64,000 nt of DNA, taken from Terriglobia bacterium. GTDB lineage: Bacteria > Acidobacteriota > Terriglobia > Terriglobales > Acidobacteriaceae. Shown piece by piece: positions 1 to 6,405 of the stretch (position 1 is its first letter; each line of letters begins with the position of its first letter). Below the pieces are notes generated by a model that saw only the letters and a program-made list of their open reading frames with translations, had not been told where the DNA came from and did no database searches. Location: positions 1-64,000 of the forward strand of contig JAIQFC010000028.1 in NCBI GenBank assembly GCA_020073465.1, written 5' to 3'. A program made the position numbers and the translations under genes.

Positions 1-1
1 A

Positions 2-151
2 GTCACCCCTTGTTCCCTGCGGATCAACCAACTCAACCGCGAGCTCCGCCATTGGGAAAAGATTTACAACACCGTGCGCCCTCACCAGTCGCTCGGTTAC
101 CTCACCCCGCAGCAGTTCCTGCTGCGGGTCTCATCTCAAAGAAAGGAATGA
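2..151 (+). CDS. Transposase C-terminal end (partial, IS3/IS481-like rve domain)
   Basis: The frame is open from the first bases of the window and stops with TGA at 149-151. It reads as the end of a DDE integrase-core transposase: an NRELRHWEKIYNTVRPHQSL segment followed by GYLTPQQFL, the usual C-terminal signature of IS3/IS481-type transposases (Y-N-x3-R-P-H-x-S-L-G-Y-x-T-P). Only about 49 codons are visible, so it cannot be decided whether the element is intact upstream. No terminal inverted repeat could be recognised downstream of the stop. Confidence 0.8.
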   Translation, partial: VTPCSLRINQLNRELRHWEKIYNTVRPHQSLGYLTPQQFLLRVSSQRKE

Positions 152-265
152 AAACTGTCACTGATCTACTGGACGAGTACAAAGGCTTGACCTCCGCCTC
201 TTGCAAGCGTAGCCTCGCTGCGAATCTCGGCCCTTCATCCCAACTGAACTTCAAGGAGGCTGTTC

Positions 266-823
266 ATGGTTCCGCTCGCCGCGCTCTGGCTTCCCACCGT
301 ATTGTCAGCGGTTATCGTCTTCATCGCCAGCTCCATCATGCACATGGTGCTGCCCTATCACCGCAGCGACTACAGCCAACTACCTGACGAGGACAAGCTG
401 CTGGGCGCGTTACGGCCCGCCAATCTCAAACCGGGTCTCTATGTCTTTCCCTTTTGCACTCACAAAGACATGAAGTCGCCAGCCCTCCAGGAAAAGTACA
501 AGCAGGGACCGGTCGGATTCCTGACCATCCTGCGCAACGCTCCTCCCGCGATGCCGAAGTTCCTGGTGCAGTGGTTCCTGTACTGCTGGGTGGTCGGCTT
601 CTTTGTCGCCTATCTCGCGGCGCACACGATTGCGCCTGGCGTCCACTACCTCCCCGTGTTTCGTGTGGTCGGTACCGCCGCTTTCCTGGCCTATGGTCTG
701 GGAAACCTGAGCAATGGGATCTGGAAAGGTCAGAGGTGGAGCACGACGATCAAAGAAGTTATCGATGGACTGGTCTACGGCCTGCTGACCGCTGGAACCT
801 TTGGCTGGCTCTGGCCGCGCTAG
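266..823 (+). CDS. Conserved hypothetical integral membrane protein
   Basis: A 185-residue protein of unknown function. The start is fixed by AAGGAGG at 252-258 just upstream of ATG 266. It has a hydrophobic N-terminal helix (about residues 5-27), a polar central part of about 70 residues (LPDEDKLLGALRPANLKPG), and three more hydrophobic segments (about 100-122, 128-148 and 163-182). This suggests four membrane helices. I recognise no catalytic motif. It sits alone between the transposase remnant and the pilin/PilZ genes on the other strand, and is followed by a strong GC hairpin. Confidence 0.75.
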   Translation: MVPLAALWLPTVLSAVIVFIASSIMHMVLPYHRSDYSQLPDEDKLLGALRPANLKPGLYVFPFCTHKDMKSPALQEKYKQGPVGFLTILRNAPPAMPKFLVQWFLYCWVVGFFVAYLAAHTIAPGVHYLPVFRVVGTAAFLAYGLGNLSNGIWKGQRWSTTIKEVIDGLVYGLLTAGTFGWLWPR

Positions 824-856
824 GGAACGAATGACGTATGAACGTTGGGAAAAGAG

Positions 857-883
857 AAGCCCCGCTCGCGAGAGCGGGGCTTG
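857..883 (+). terminator. GC-rich hairpin after the membrane protein gene
   Basis: A perfect 10-11 bp stem, AAGCCCCGCTC / GAGCGGGGCTT with a GCGA loop, lies 35 bp after the stop of the membrane protein gene. It is followed by TTGCTGTT rather than a full T-run. Its position and symmetry suit a terminator, possibly serving both strands. Confidence 0.6.
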
Positions 884-938
884 CTGTTAAGGGAACGACG
901 CGGTTTCGAAGAATTCGTGAGGTACGCGCCTATGGCTC

Positions 939-1103
939 CTACTGAATTGCGCTTCCGACCTGCGAGAAGATGTTGCTGGCGTTGGCGCCGATCAGGCGGA
1001 CCGTGCCCACCACTACGACCAGAATGACAGCCAGCATGACCGAGTACTCGGCGATATCCTGACCTTCTTCATTCGACCACAAAACTCTAAGAAAATAGTT
1101 CAT
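939..1103 (-). CDS. Flp/Fap-type (type IVb) pilin, 54 aa
   Basis: A 54-residue minus-strand ORF starts at ATG 1103, preceded by GGGAG on the minus strand, and stops at 939. It has the class IVb pilin layout: a short leader, the processing region EEGQDIAEYSVMLAVILVVV with the conserved Glu five residues after a Gly-like junction, one hydrophobic helix, and a short tail ending QVGSAIQ. Such pilins are cut by TadV-type prepilin peptidase and assembled by Tad machinery for adhesion. No tad genes are in the window. The PilZ gene just upstream on the same strand, with a 13 bp gap, is probably cotranscribed. Confidence 0.85.
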   Translation of the reverse strand: MNYFLRVLWSNEEGQDIAEYSVMLAVILVVVVGTVRLIGANASNIFSQVGSAIQ

Positions 1104-1116
1104 GATTGCTCCCTTG

Positions 1117-1707
1117 CTAAACCGTCCCTGCGGGCTGCGCCACCGGCGCCGCCGAAGGCATTACATCGCCAGCCTTGAACTCCGAAGAAGACAGGCCCCA
1201 GGCATCCCGCTCTGAGGTCAATGCCTGCAGCCCCACCTGGTACTCGCCCGAGTCTTTCATCTTCTTCGTCCAGACCACGCGGAACTCTATCCGCCGCTGG
1301 CGATACAAAACCGTGACCTGCTCCAACTTCTGCAATTCGTGCCGCACCGATCCCAGCCGCACGCCGGTCGCAGTTACATCCAGAGTGTGCGCCAGATCGT
1401 CAAAAACCTTGCCGGAACTGTCTTTGCCCTTGATCCTTACCGGCAGCACTGCTTTCTTGCGATCCTGGCGGCGCTTCGTTTTTTCCATGACTGCGAGGGG
1501 GTCCTTACCCACTGCTAGTGTGCCGGAGGACCGGGTTTTCGTGAATGGCTCCGAGGTGTGGGGCACGGACGGGGGAGGCACGAAGGTAACTACCTCCGAA
1601 TTGCCCGCAAACACACCTGTTTGCAGCTGGTTGGGGGCTGCTGCCAACGCCATGTGTCGGCCGCCTTCGGCAGGCTCAGGGGCAGGCTTTCGCTCGCTCA
1701 GGGTCAC
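1117..1707 (-). CDS. PilZ-domain protein (putative c-di-GMP effector)
   Basis: About 196 codons if the GTG at 1707 is used; ATG starts occur at residue 19 and at the MEKTKRRQDRKK segment, so the N-terminus is uncertain. Residues about 78-165 form a PilZ domain: a basic RRQDRKKAVLPVRI segment supplies the RxxxR motif, and DVTATGVRLG matches the D/NxSxxG motif with Thr replacing Ser. PilZ domains bind c-di-GMP and often act on motility or pilus function, which fits the Flp pilin gene directly downstream. The first 75 residues are low-complexity and Pro/Thr-rich. Confidence 0.8.
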   Translation of the reverse strand: MTLSERKPAPEPAEGGRHMALAAAPNQLQTGVFAGNSEVVTFVPPPSVPHTSEPFTKTRSSGTLAVGKDPLAVMEKTKRRQDRKKAVLPVRIKGKDSSGKVFDDLAHTLDVTATGVRLGSVRHELQKLEQVTVLYRQRRIEFRVVWTKKMKDSGEYQVGLQALTSERDAWGLSSSEFKAGDVMPSAAPVAQPAGTV

Positions 1708-1806
1708 AATCTGGCGCTTCTGCGCAGCTCAGAACCAGTTCCAGCCGGAAACTTTTACCCCGTCTGTGTGGTCTAATAAAAAGGAGTTCTCCGTAAGCCG
1801 GTATCC

Positions 1807-2985
1807 ATGAGATTTTCAAGGTTGTTCTTAGTCTTTTGCCTTCTTGTCTGCGGGGGCGGCGCCGCACTTGCTGTGGATGCACCCGCTCCAGCGCCACCGA
1901 TTCTGCCGCAGCAGTTCGGGGGATGGCAGATGCAGGGGGCGGCTCAAACCAGCCCTGATGCGGGTGCGGCCGACCCAACCAATGCTGCGGTCCTTAGGGA
2001 ATATGGGTTCGCGGACTTTGCTTCCTCGACCTACACGCGCGATGACGGGCGCACGCTGAAGATCCGGGCGGCGCGCTTCGCGGACGCGAGCGGCGCCTTC
2101 GGCGCTTATACGTTCTATCTGCAACCGGACATGAGGAGAGAACAGATTGGCGACCAGGGCGCGTCCTTGGGTCAGCGGGTGCTGTTCTACCGCGGACATA
2201 TCGTCATCGACGCGCTCTTCAGCGAAGAATCACCCATGTCGGGCGCGGAGTTGCGCGAACTGGCTGGAGTGCTGCCGCGTCCCGGCGGGAACGCGGGCAA
2301 CCTGCCTCCCATCCTCGGGTTCATGCCGCCGCGCAGTTATGTGACCAACACGGAAAAGTACGCCATGGGCCCGCTCGCGCTTAGTGCGCTCGCGCCGCCT
2401 GTTTCCGCGGATCTGGTCGATTTCGGCGTGAGAGCCGAGGTGACGCTGGGCCGGTACTCTATGCCCAGCGGCGAAGCCACGCTGATGCTGATTTATTATC
2501 CGACGCCGCAGTTGGCAGCGGAGCACTTGCGGCGCATTGATGCTTCGCACCAGCGCAAGCCCGGTGAATCGTCGATTGAAAATGCTGGTGAGTTCTACGA
2601 CAAGCGGACCGGGCCGATCCTCGCCATCGCAGCCGGACCGCTTTCAGAGAGCGACGCGAAGACTTTGCTGGGACGGGTGAACTACGAGGCCAATGTCACC
2701 TGGAACGAGAACACTTCTTTCGACCCGAACAAGGATCTCGGCACGCTCCTGGTGAACATTGTTCTGCTGTGCTTTATTCTGGGTGCGATGGCCATTGTCG
2801 CGGGCGTCGCCTTTGGAGGGTTCCGGATTCTTATGAAGCGCCTGTTCCCCGACAAGGTGTTTGACCGTCCGGAGCAGATGGAATTCATCTCGTTGCACCT
2901 GACCGAGACCATCGTCCAAAGTCGGCCGGGGAGTGGGTCTGGGGCGGTGGTCCAAACCGCTCAGACTCCCCCAGGAGCGCGGTAA
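1807..2985 (+). CDS. DUF6599-like secreted/membrane-anchored protein
   Basis: A 392-residue protein with an N-terminal signal peptide (MRFSRLFLVFCLLVCGGGAALA), a large extracytoplasmic domain (about residues 25-310) and one hydrophobic helix near residues 318-342 (IVLLCFILGAMAIVAGVAFGG) followed by a basic cytoplasmic tail. The overall pattern, with the GGWQMQG and FADFASSTYTRDDGRTL segments, matches the DUF6599 family that is common in Acidobacteria and has no assigned function. It is transcribed away from the PilZ gene; the intergenic space holds no obvious operator. Confidence 0.75.
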   Translation: MRFSRLFLVFCLLVCGGGAALAVDAPAPAPPILPQQFGGWQMQGAAQTSPDAGAADPTNAAVLREYGFADFASSTYTRDDGRTLKIRAARFADASGAFGAYTFYLQPDMRREQIGDQGASLGQRVLFYRGHIVIDALFSEESPMSGAELRELAGVLPRPGGNAGNLPPILGFMPPRSYVTNTEKYAMGPLALSALAPPVSADLVDFGVRAEVTLGRYSMPSGEATLMLIYYPTPQLAAEHLRRIDASHQRKPGESSIENAGEFYDKRTGPILAIAAGPLSESDAKTLLGRVNYEANVTWNENTSFDPNKDLGTLLVNIVLLCFILGAMAIVAGVAFGGFRILMKRLFPDKVFDRPEQMEFISLHLTETIVQSRPGSGSGAVVQTAQTPPGAR

Positions 2986-3111
2986 GTTCATTAGAAATAT
3001 CGGCTTACAGTGAGTTCGAGGCCCGGTTGTCTCAAAACGCTACACTTGCGCAGCATATTGATTGGTTGTGTAAGTGATTGAAACTAAAGGCGTTTATTTC
3101 CCAAAAATAGC

Positions 3112-3141
3112 TTGACACCCCGGTTTTTTGGCTCATAAGAT
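3112..3141 (+). promoter_or_regulatory. Sigma-70-type promoter
   Basis: TTGACA (3112-3117) and TAAGAT (3136-3141) are separated by 18 bp. This is a near-consensus housekeeping promoter. Transcription would begin near 3148 and run into a terminator at 3203-3230 before reaching the zinc-ribbon gene at 3384. Confidence 0.6.
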
Positions 3142-3147
3142 TTCGCC

Positions 3148-3230
3148 AGAAAGTTTTGACGGAATTTAAGCCTCCGTTGGAACTATTCTCCCTTGAAGAA
3201 GAGGCCGCCCACGTTGCCGGGTGGCCTTTT
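3148..3230 (+). ncRNA. Candidate small RNA or attenuated leader (about 80 nt)
   Basis: The stretch between the promoter at 3112-3141 and the hairpin with T-run at 3203-3230 would give an RNA of about 80 nt with no plausible ORF. It ends in a classical intrinsic terminator. It could be an independent small RNA or a leader that attenuates the gene at 3384. I do not recognise the sequence as a known RNA family. Confidence 0.4.
3203..3230 (+). terminator. Intrinsic terminator
   Basis: An 8 bp stem GGCCGCCC / GGGTGGCC (one G-U pair) with an 8 nt loop is immediately followed by TTTTCGTTTT. This is the best rho-independent terminator in the first 5 kb. Confidence 0.65.
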
Positions 3231-3383
3231 CGTTTTGCGTCGCAACGTCGTTCGCTTTTGCTGCAGGCCGCAAAGCTGAGCAGGCCACGCTTCGACGGAA
3301 CTCTCACGCGCGATTTGCGTACTATCTGTCAGACAGCGTGTTGTACGATACTCGCCGCGCTCAAACGACGGGGGAGGAACAAT

Positions 3384-3875
3384 ATGTTCTGCGACGGATG
3401 CGGTGCAGCAGTCCAGCCCGGGCAGTCATTCTGCAGTCGCTGCGGCAAACAGATTGTCGGCAGCGTGACTCAGATGCCGGCCCGCCGCGGCCGCGTGCAG
3501 GAGCACTTACACCTGATCGGCATCCTCTGGCTGGCGATCTCCGCGCTCAACGCCATTGGCGCGGTGGTGCTCTACATCGTCGCGAATACGCTTTTTGCCC
3601 CAGGCGGCGGCACGGGCGCGCCCACATTTCTTCATCCTCTGCTGGGCGTGATTGCCATCCTGGTTATGGCCAAGGCAGCGCTGGGATTCGTTGCCGGATG
3701 GGGCCTGCTGCAGCGTGAATCGTGGGCCCGAATCCTGACGCTGGTTCTGGCGTTCATCTCGCTGTTCAACGTTCCGTTCGGCACCGCGATAGGCGTGTAC
3801 ACCATGTGGGTTCTGCTGCCCGGGGAATCCGAGCGCGAATACGACTTCATGGTCACGGAGCGCGCCGCGGCCTAG
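3384..3875 (+). CDS. Zinc-ribbon integral membrane protein
   Basis: A 163-residue protein starting at ATG 3384 behind GGGGGAGG. Residues 3-21 form a zinc ribbon (CDGCGAAVQPGQSFCSRCG, two CxxC knuckles). Three or four hydrophobic helices follow at about residues 42-66, 82-103, 112-130 and possibly 131-148. It resembles the many zinc-ribbon/membrane proteins of unknown function in Acidobacteria. The last gene before tRNA-Thr, it marks the chromosome side of the island boundary. Confidence 0.75.
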   Translation: MFCDGCGAAVQPGQSFCSRCGKQIVGSVTQMPARRGRVQEHLHLIGILWLAISALNAIGAVVLYIVANTLFAPGGGTGAPTFLHPLLGVIAILVMAKAALGFVAGWGLLQRESWARILTLVLAFISLFNVPFGTAIGVYTMWVLLPGESEREYDFMVTERAAA

Positions 3876-4017
3876 GTGCAGCCGCCCCTGCGGGATGCCC
3901 CCGCTTCGCCTAACCCAGCGAAACTCCCTGGACTTCTTGCCACAGGCGCCCGGGTCCGCATGAACATACTCCCCCTCGCTTTACGCTTCTCTCCCCGCCA
4001 TTTAAAATCAAAACCAG

Positions 4018-4093
4018 GCCGACGTAGCTCAGTTGGTAGAGCAGCCGATTCGTAATCGGCAGGTCACCAGTTCAAGTCTGGTCGTCGGCTCCA
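4018..4093 (+). tRNA. tRNA-Thr (anticodon CGT), CCA encoded
   Basis: The 76 nt cloverleaf folds completely: acceptor GCCGACG / CGTCGGC, D-arm GCTC...GAGC, anticodon stem GCCGA / TCGGC with loop TTCGTAA (CGT at 4051-4053, reads ACG), T-arm ACCAG / CTGGT with loop TTCAAGT, discriminator T and encoded CCA. An integrase remnant lies 3 nt downstream. The 3' half (4054-4095) recurs at 25282-25323 with 38 of 42 positions identical, so this tRNA is the likely attachment site of the island. Confidence 0.97.
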
Positions 4094-4095
4094 TC

Positions 4096-4304
4096 CTCTT
4101 AATCACTCGCCTCCGCTCCTGACTCTCCCTCAACTCGTTGTGACGTGGTTCGCGACGTGGATTTCTCTGATCGATGGCTTCGCGAACGGAATCCAACACC
4201 GGATGCTGGTACCGCATTGCAGTACGCACATCGGTGTGGCCGATGACGTTCATCACCATCGCGAGATTTCCGGTTGCTTCATATGCCCAGCCGAAGGGAT
4301 CTCG
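4096..4304 (-). pseudogene. Tyrosine recombinase (integrase) C-terminal remnant
   Basis: On the minus strand, residues read EATGNLAMVMNVIGHTDV, then RTAMRYQHPVLDSVREAIDQ. This is the last part of a phage-type integrase with the box-II (I)GHTDVRTAMRYQHP segment carrying the nucleophilic Tyr. The upstream RDPFGWAY resembles a degraded RHTFG box, and no further homology or start is seen beyond about 4304. Downstream, the frame runs into the tRNA gene. Only about 65-70 of the usual 350-400 residues remain, so it cannot be functional. Its place 3 nt from tRNA-Thr is typical of integrative elements. Confidence 0.75.
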
Positions 4305-4520
4305 CGCGCATCGCCACCGCTTTCAGAAGGAATTGGCACCACTACCTCCTAGGAGGTCTCGTTGACCGCCGCAGCCCGCCCCTGGCCCAGACCTGCGGCT
4401 GATGGGCAGCGCCACAGCATTAGGACACTCCCCAGCCATCGGGAAAAATCCGCAGATTACTGCGCCACCGGTTTGGCCTGACTGGCCGGAACGCGAGCCC
4501 GTCGAAACCATTCGTGAGTC
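4305..4520. other. Intergenic stretch without a recognisable gene
   Basis: No ORF here has a ribosome binding site or a recognisable motif. It may be decayed island DNA upstream of the sigma-54 promoter. A weak dyad CGGGAAAAATCCG near 4440-4452 resembles the clearer dyad at 4543-4557 and may be a further activator site. Confidence 0.4.
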
Positions 4521-4558
4521 TGTCGGAAAACCCTACTCCAGCGTCGGGAATTCCGACA
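4521..4558. promoter_or_regulatory. Candidate enhancer (activator-binding) dyads for the Qrc operon
   Basis: GTCGGGAATTCCGAC at 4543-4557 is a near-perfect dyad, and TGTCGGAA at 4521-4528 pairs with TTCCGACA at 4551-4558. They sit about 75-100 bp upstream of the expected start of the -24/-12 promoter, the usual position for an NtrC-family activator. The candidate protein is the activator encoded at 10907-12262. Confidence 0.5.
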
Positions 4559-4601
4559 CGCGGACTGGCAGATCTCTCCTATGTTGTTGCATTTACTTAG
4601 C

Positions 4602-4616
4602 GGCACTTGGATTGCA
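4602..4616 (+). promoter_or_regulatory. Sigma-54 (-24/-12) promoter
   Basis: GGCAC-N5-TTGCA has its invariant GG (4602-4603) and GC (4614-4615) exactly 12 bp apart, matching the RpoN consensus TGGCAC-N5-TTGCA except for the first T (here C). The predicted start is near 4627, 37 bp before ATG 4664, which has AGGAGG at 4648. A sigma-54 activator and a sensor kinase lie at the far end of the operon, supporting a functional link. Confidence 0.65.
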
Positions 4617-4663
4617 GTTCCTTGGAGTGACCGTTGCCCCTTAGCGGCAGGAGGTTACCGACA

Positions 4664-4954
4664 ATGGCGGGAGAGAATTGGGTGTTTTGGCTCAACATGA
4701 CGAACCTCGCCTTGGGGATCGTCACGCTTTTGGCTTTGCTCGTGGTAGGTGGCGCTGTGGGCTGGGAACTGTTGGCCCGCGCGGCGCGAAAGACGCGTGA
4801 GACGAACAACCTCGATGCGGAAATGTGGGCTATGTTGCACACGGAGTCGCACACTCTATCGGTGCCAGGACTGGGTCTCACGATGGCAGACGGAGGCGAG
4901 GTAATCGAGTCTTCGAAGACAGATTCCTCCGATGAGAGACCGGTACGGAAGTGA
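4664..4954 (+). CDS. Small single-pass membrane protein, first gene of the Qrc-like operon
   Basis: A 96-residue protein; the start is chosen because of AGGAGGT at 4648-4654. One membrane helix spans about residues 12-38 (NLALGIVTLLALLVVGGAVG), followed by a charged cytoplasmic or periplasmic tail of about 55 residues with no Cys. Function unknown. It is the first gene after the sigma-54 promoter and lies 3 bp from the next gene, so it is probably an accessory or anchoring subunit of the respiratory complex. The family is not recognised. Confidence 0.75.
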   Translation: MAGENWVFWLNMTNLALGIVTLLALLVVGGAVGWELLARAARKTRETNNLDAEMWAMLHTESHTLSVPGLGLTMADGGEVIESSKTDSSDERPVRK

Positions 4955-4957
4955 GCT

Positions 4958-5803
4958 ATGACTTGCCCGTTTCTTAAGGAAGGTCGAGCGCGGTACTGCC
5001 ACGCTGCGCCGGTCCGGAAGTTGATCCTGAACGGGCCCGGAGTCGCTGATGGCGGCCGCTGTGCATCACCGGAGTACCGGCAATGCGGATTAGTCGCCAA
5101 GCACACGGCACAACAAGAGCGCTGCCCGCATCTGGAAGAAGTCCGCGTGCAGTATTGTACGGCCTCGCCGGTCACGAAGCTGGTGCCCTTCAGCGATTCG
5201 CAACTCTCAAATTGCACCAGTAACAGCTACCGCTATTGCGATTCCTATTTGCTGCTGGCACGCCCTCACGCCATGACTCCGCCTGCAGACCTTCTCTATG
5301 CGCCCAACCATTTCTGGTTGGACGCGGAGGAATCCGGGTTGTGCCATATCGGGGTTGACAGGTTTCTGACCGATGTGGCGGGGAGCGTGGACGGAGTAAC
5401 GTTCGCCACGATGCAAGGTACACACCGTCCAGCTCTGGCGCTCACAGTTCATGGCATCGAATGGCCGATGAGCTTTCCGAATCCGATGATGATTCAGAAG
5501 GTAAACAGCCGTGTGCGCAGCGATCCCGCACGGCTCACGGCAGATCCTTACGGCGCCGGATGGCTGTTCGAGGGCTGGGAACTGCCGGGTCGGACTCGCT
5601 CTGGTCTTGTGGCAGGACTGCAAGCTGCTGCCTGGCAAGCCGAGGAACGCGAGCGCCTGGCGCGCGAAATCCACGAAACCCACGCGCCGGGCTGTGACGG
5701 CGGCCAGCCGGTGCGCGGCGTAGCTCGCCTGTTGCCACGGCAGCATCTGGTGTGCTTGTTCCAGCAGTTCTTTTCCAGAAGAAGCTGGACGGCGGAGGAA
5801 TGA
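4958..5803 (+). CDS. Cys-rich protein with glycine-cleavage H-like domain (no lipoyl Lys)
   Basis: 281 residues. The N-terminus holds two copies of a Cys motif: CPFLKEGRARYC with a following CASPEYRQC, and CPHLEEVRVQYC with a following NCTSNSYRYC (residues about 3-95), which may bind metal or iron-sulfur clusters. Residues about 115-215 resemble the GcvH fold: PNHFWLDAEESGLCHIGVDR at the start and ADPYGAGWLFEGWEL at the end, like DPYGEGWL of true H proteins. In place of the ESVKAAS loop it reads LTVHGIEWPMSF, so the lipoyl-accepting Lys is absent. It probably serves a structural or electron-transfer role in the complex encoded downstream. Family assignment is by fold-level similarity only. 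Confidence 0.7.
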   Translation: MTCPFLKEGRARYCHAAPVRKLILNGPGVADGGRCASPEYRQCGLVAKHTAQQERCPHLEEVRVQYCTASPVTKLVPFSDSQLSNCTSNSYRYCDSYLLLARPHAMTPPADLLYAPNHFWLDAEESGLCHIGVDRFLTDVAGSVDGVTFATMQGTHRPALALTVHGIEWPMSFPNPMMIQKVNSRVRSDPARLTADPYGAGWLFEGWELPGRTRSGLVAGLQAAAWQAEERERLAREIHETHAPGCDGGQPVRGVARLLPRQHLVCLFQQFFSRRSWTAEE

Positions 5804-5805
5804 TC

Positions 5806-6390
5806 ATGGCGCGGACCCCTCTGGTCTTCGGACTCGGGCTTGCCGTCGCGCTGCTGGTTGGATGGGTTGCATTTCCGCGCGTGCTCTACGTGCAACGACA
5901 TCAGCCACTCGAGTTTCGTCACAAGACGCATGCCGAGAAATCTGGGATCGTGCAATGCAGTGAATGCCACGCTTTTAGAGATGACGGAACATTCGCCGGG
6001 ATTCCCTCAATCGCCATCTGCACGGCTTGCCACTCCGAACGGATCGGGACAACCAATGCCGAGGCAACCCTGGTGGAGAATTACATCAAGCCCGGACAAG
6101 AAACCCCGTGGCTGGTGTACGCGCGACAGCCAGCGAATGTCTGGTTTCCGCACGCGGTCCATGTCCAACGTGCCGCTCTTGAGTGTAGGGAGTGCCACTC
6201 GCCTTATGGCGAGTCGGACGAGGTGCGGATTTACCAGCTAAACCGCGTCAGCGGCTACAGCCGGGACATCTGGGGGCCTTCGATCTCGCGTCTGCGGCGT
6301 GCGCCGCATGAAGGCATGAAGATGAGCGACTGCGAGGATTGCCACCGCCGTCGCAACGTCGAGGTCGGCTGCATCGGTTGCCATCAATGA
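5806..6390 (+). CDS. qrcA: Pentaheme cytochrome c, QrcA-like subunit of a menaquinone reductase
   Basis: A 194-residue protein with an N-terminal membrane anchor (LVFGLGLAVALLVGWVAF) and five CxxCH haem-binding motifs: CSECH, CTACH, CRECH, CEDCH and CIGCH. The early FRHKTH segment can give distal His ligands. ATG 5806 is preferred to 5800 because GGAGG at 5794-5798 is correctly spaced. Followed by MopB-like, ferredoxin-like and NrfD-like genes, it matches the QrcABCD order known from Desulfovibrio, where QrcA takes electrons from periplasmic cytochromes. Desulfovibrio QrcA has six haems, here five. Alternative complex III ActA is another relative, but its partner subunits are arranged differently. 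Confidence 0.8.
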   Translation: MARTPLVFGLGLAVALLVGWVAFPRVLYVQRHQPLEFRHKTHAEKSGIVQCSECHAFRDDGTFAGIPSIAICTACHSERIGTTNAEATLVENYIKPGQETPWLVYARQPANVWFPHAVHVQRAALECRECHSPYGESDEVRIYQLNRVSGYSRDIWGPSISRLRRAPHEGMKMSDCEDCHRRRNVEVGCIGCHQ

Positions 6391-6405
6391 AATGAAGGGA
6401 GGAGC

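Noticed and set aside
10..387. ORF overlapping the transposase end and the membrane protein start
   Set aside because: It has no ribosome binding site. The first part is the transposase stop region in another frame and the rest overlaps the well-supported gene at 266.
4029..4095. Continuation of the integrase-like ORF across tRNA-Thr
   Set aside because: This is the reverse complement of the tRNA, a common artefact; the integrase fragment is limited to 4096-4304.
4402..4644. 80-codon plus-strand ORF before the sigma-54 promoter
   Set aside because: It overlaps the regulatory dyads and promoter, lacks a ribosome binding site and shows no motif.
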